A stretch of DNA of 6,089 bases from NCBI GenBank assembly GCA_017515765.1, contig JAFWFF010000050.1:1-6089 (forward strand), in the 5' to 3' direction. Below, one piece after another: positions 5,113 to 6,089 of this stretch. Source of the DNA: Bacillota bacterium. Its GTDB lineage: Bacteria; Bacillota; Clostridia; Peptostreptococcales; Anaerovoracaceae. The position numbers and the translations under genes were made by a program. Each line of letters starts with the position of its first letter. Position 1 is the stretch's first letter. Under the pieces are notes generated by a model. The model saw nothing but the letters and a program-made list of their open reading frames with translations, was not told the origin of the DNA and searched no databases.

Positions 5113-6089
5113 ATGAAGATCAGTGATTTTGATTACGAGCTCCCGAAGGAGCTGATAGCGCAGAAACCGATAAAAGACAGAGAAAGCTGCCGGCTGATGG
5201 TGGTGGACCGGGCGGCCGGTTCCATCGAACACCGGCACTTTTACGATATCCTGGACTATCTGGAGCCGGGAGACTGCCTTTTGATGAACGACAGCCGGGT
5301 CATCCCCGCAAGGCTCTACGGAGTCAAGGCCGGGACCGGCGCGAACATTGAGTTCCTCCTGATCAAAAGGATCGACGGCGACCTCTGGGAGACCATGGTC
5401 AGGCCGGGCAGGAGGCTTAAACCGGGCGATACCGTCGTATTCTGCGAAGAGGAAGGAAAGAAACTCTCGGCCGAGATCGTCTCATTCGGCGAGGACGGGA
5501 CCAGGAACGTCCGCTTCAGTTATGACGGGATATTCATGGAACGCCTCGAGGAGATCGGGACGATGCCTCTTCCGCCCTACATAGAGCGCCCGGGGACCGA
5601 TGAGGATAAGGAAGACTACCAGACTGTATACAGCCGCGAGGAGGGTTCCGTAGCCGCGCCTACTGCCGGCCTGCATTTCACCGAAGACCTGCTGGCAAGG
5701 GCGGAGGCAAAGGGCGTGAAGCTCGCCTACGTCACTCTTCACGTAGGCATCGGGACGTTCAGGCCCGTGAAATGCGAGAACATAGAAGACCACCACATGC
5801 ATTTCGAAGAGTACAGCGTCAGCCCTGAAGCCGCCGATACTGTCAACAGCGCTATCCTCTCGGGCGGCCGCGTCGTTTCGGTCGGGACAACTTCAACAAG
5901 GACCGCTGAGAGCGCGGCATATTTCGACGAGGCTTCGGGCAAATGGCTCCTTAAGGCGGGAGAGGGAAGCACCGGGATCTTTATCTACCCGGGCTACGAG
6001 TTTAAGATCGTAGACGCTTTGATCACGAACTTCCATCTGCCCAAGTCCACGCTCCTGATGCTCGTCTCCGCGCTGTATGACAGGGAGCA
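5113..6089 (+). CDS. queA: S-adenosylmethionine:tRNA ribosyltransferase-isomerase QueA (3' partial)
   Basis: QueA transfers and isomerises the ribosyl part of S-adenosylmethionine onto 7-aminomethyl-7-deazaguanine at the tRNA wobble position, giving epoxyqueuosine in the queuosine pathway. The frame stays open from the ATG to the window end, giving 325 full codons plus two bases. Family members are about 340-356 residues, so roughly 15-30 are missing. Diagnostic stretches are DFDYELPKELIAQKP at 5-19, MNDSRVIPARLYG at 58-70, MPLPPYI at 151-157, SVAAPTAGLHFT at 179-190, TLHVGIGTFRPV at 208-219 and ITNFHLPKSTLLMLVSA at 304-320. A GGAAG at 5103-5107 is five bases from the ATG; a TTG just before (5110) is a less likely start. 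It follows ruvB by 12 bases, as in the B. subtilis ruvA-ruvB-queA-tgt cluster, so tgt is a likely next gene outside the window. Confidence 0.96.
   Translation, partial: MKISDFDYELPKELIAQKPIKDRESCRLMVVDRAAGSIEHRHFYDILDYLEPGDCLLMNDSRVIPARLYGVKAGTGANIEFLLIKRIDGDLWETMVRPGRRLKPGDTVVFCEEEGKKLSAEIVSFGEDGTRNVRFSYDGIFMERLEEIGTMPLPPYIERPGTDEDKEDYQTVYSREEGSVAAPTAGLHFTEDLLARAEAKGVKLAYVTLHVGIGTFRPVKCENIEDHHMHFEEYSVSPEAADTVNSAILSGGRVVSVGTTSTRTAESAAYFDEASGKWLLKAGEGSTGIFIYPGYEFKIVDALITNFHLPKSTLLMLVSALYDRE

Noticed and set aside
4000..5238. 412-codon open frame on the - strand opposite ruvB, extending into queA
   Set aside because: It lies opposite a clear ruvB with all its motifs; the translation is low-complexity, rich in R, H and V, with no recognisable domain. 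It is a by-product of the codon bias of the real gene.
1..6089. Mobile elements, CRISPR arrays, tRNA/rRNA genes, toxin-antitoxin or defence genes
   Set aside because: No transposase, terminal inverted repeats, spaced direct repeats, tRNA-like folds or unexplained coding gaps were seen; nearly all sequence is accounted for by core genes.

Overview
The window holds ordinary bacterial core genes, most likely from a clostridial (Firmicutes/Bacillota) genome of moderate to fairly high GC. The basis is: the order ruvC-ruvA-ruvB-queA; an argR-recN pair; RuvC present (Bacilli typically use RecU instead); a Firmicutes-type LexA (DinR) box rather than the E. coli type; purine-rich Shine-Dalgarno sites; and frequent AGG/AGA and ATA codons. 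I cannot name the genus from sequence alone.

Layout. (1) 1-489, + strand: the C-terminal part of an ABC importer permease of the simple sugar/nucleoside (BPD_transp_2) type, cut by the window edge. (2) 490-587: a short gap with a strong stem-loop at 534-564, flanked by A's on one side and T's on the other, so it can terminate both the permease transcript and the converging recN transcript. (3) 588-2680, - strand: a two-gene operon, argR then recN. The argR stop and recN start share one base (TAATG). (4) 2681-2894: a divergent regulatory region. It has an extended -10 promoter for argR-recN and, facing the other way, a well-formed promoter for ruvC with a near-perfect LexA/DinR SOS box between its -35 and -10. 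(5) 2895-6089, + strand: ruvC, ruvA, ruvB and queA with gaps of 16, 24 and 12 bases, read as one operon. queA runs off the right edge.

Function. RuvA binds and flattens the Holliday junction, RuvB drives branch migration and RuvC cuts the junction. RecN is an SMC-like double-strand-break repair ATPase. The two transcription units around 2681-2894 are therefore both largely about recombination repair, with the arginine regulator ArgR heading one and the queuosine tRNA-modification enzyme QueA closing the visible part of the other. The SOS box predicts damage induction of the whole ruvCAB-queA unit. I see no such box at the argR-recN promoter.

I found no mobile element, CRISPR array, RNA gene, phage gene or unknown protein family. 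The most useful non-routine signals are regulatory: the SOS box, an inverted repeat inside the argR promoter, a palindrome in the ruvC leader and a repeated leader sequence before ruvC and ruvB. There is also a possible sliding-clamp-binding motif at the C-terminus of RuvB. I do not see evidence for a previously undescribed system here.
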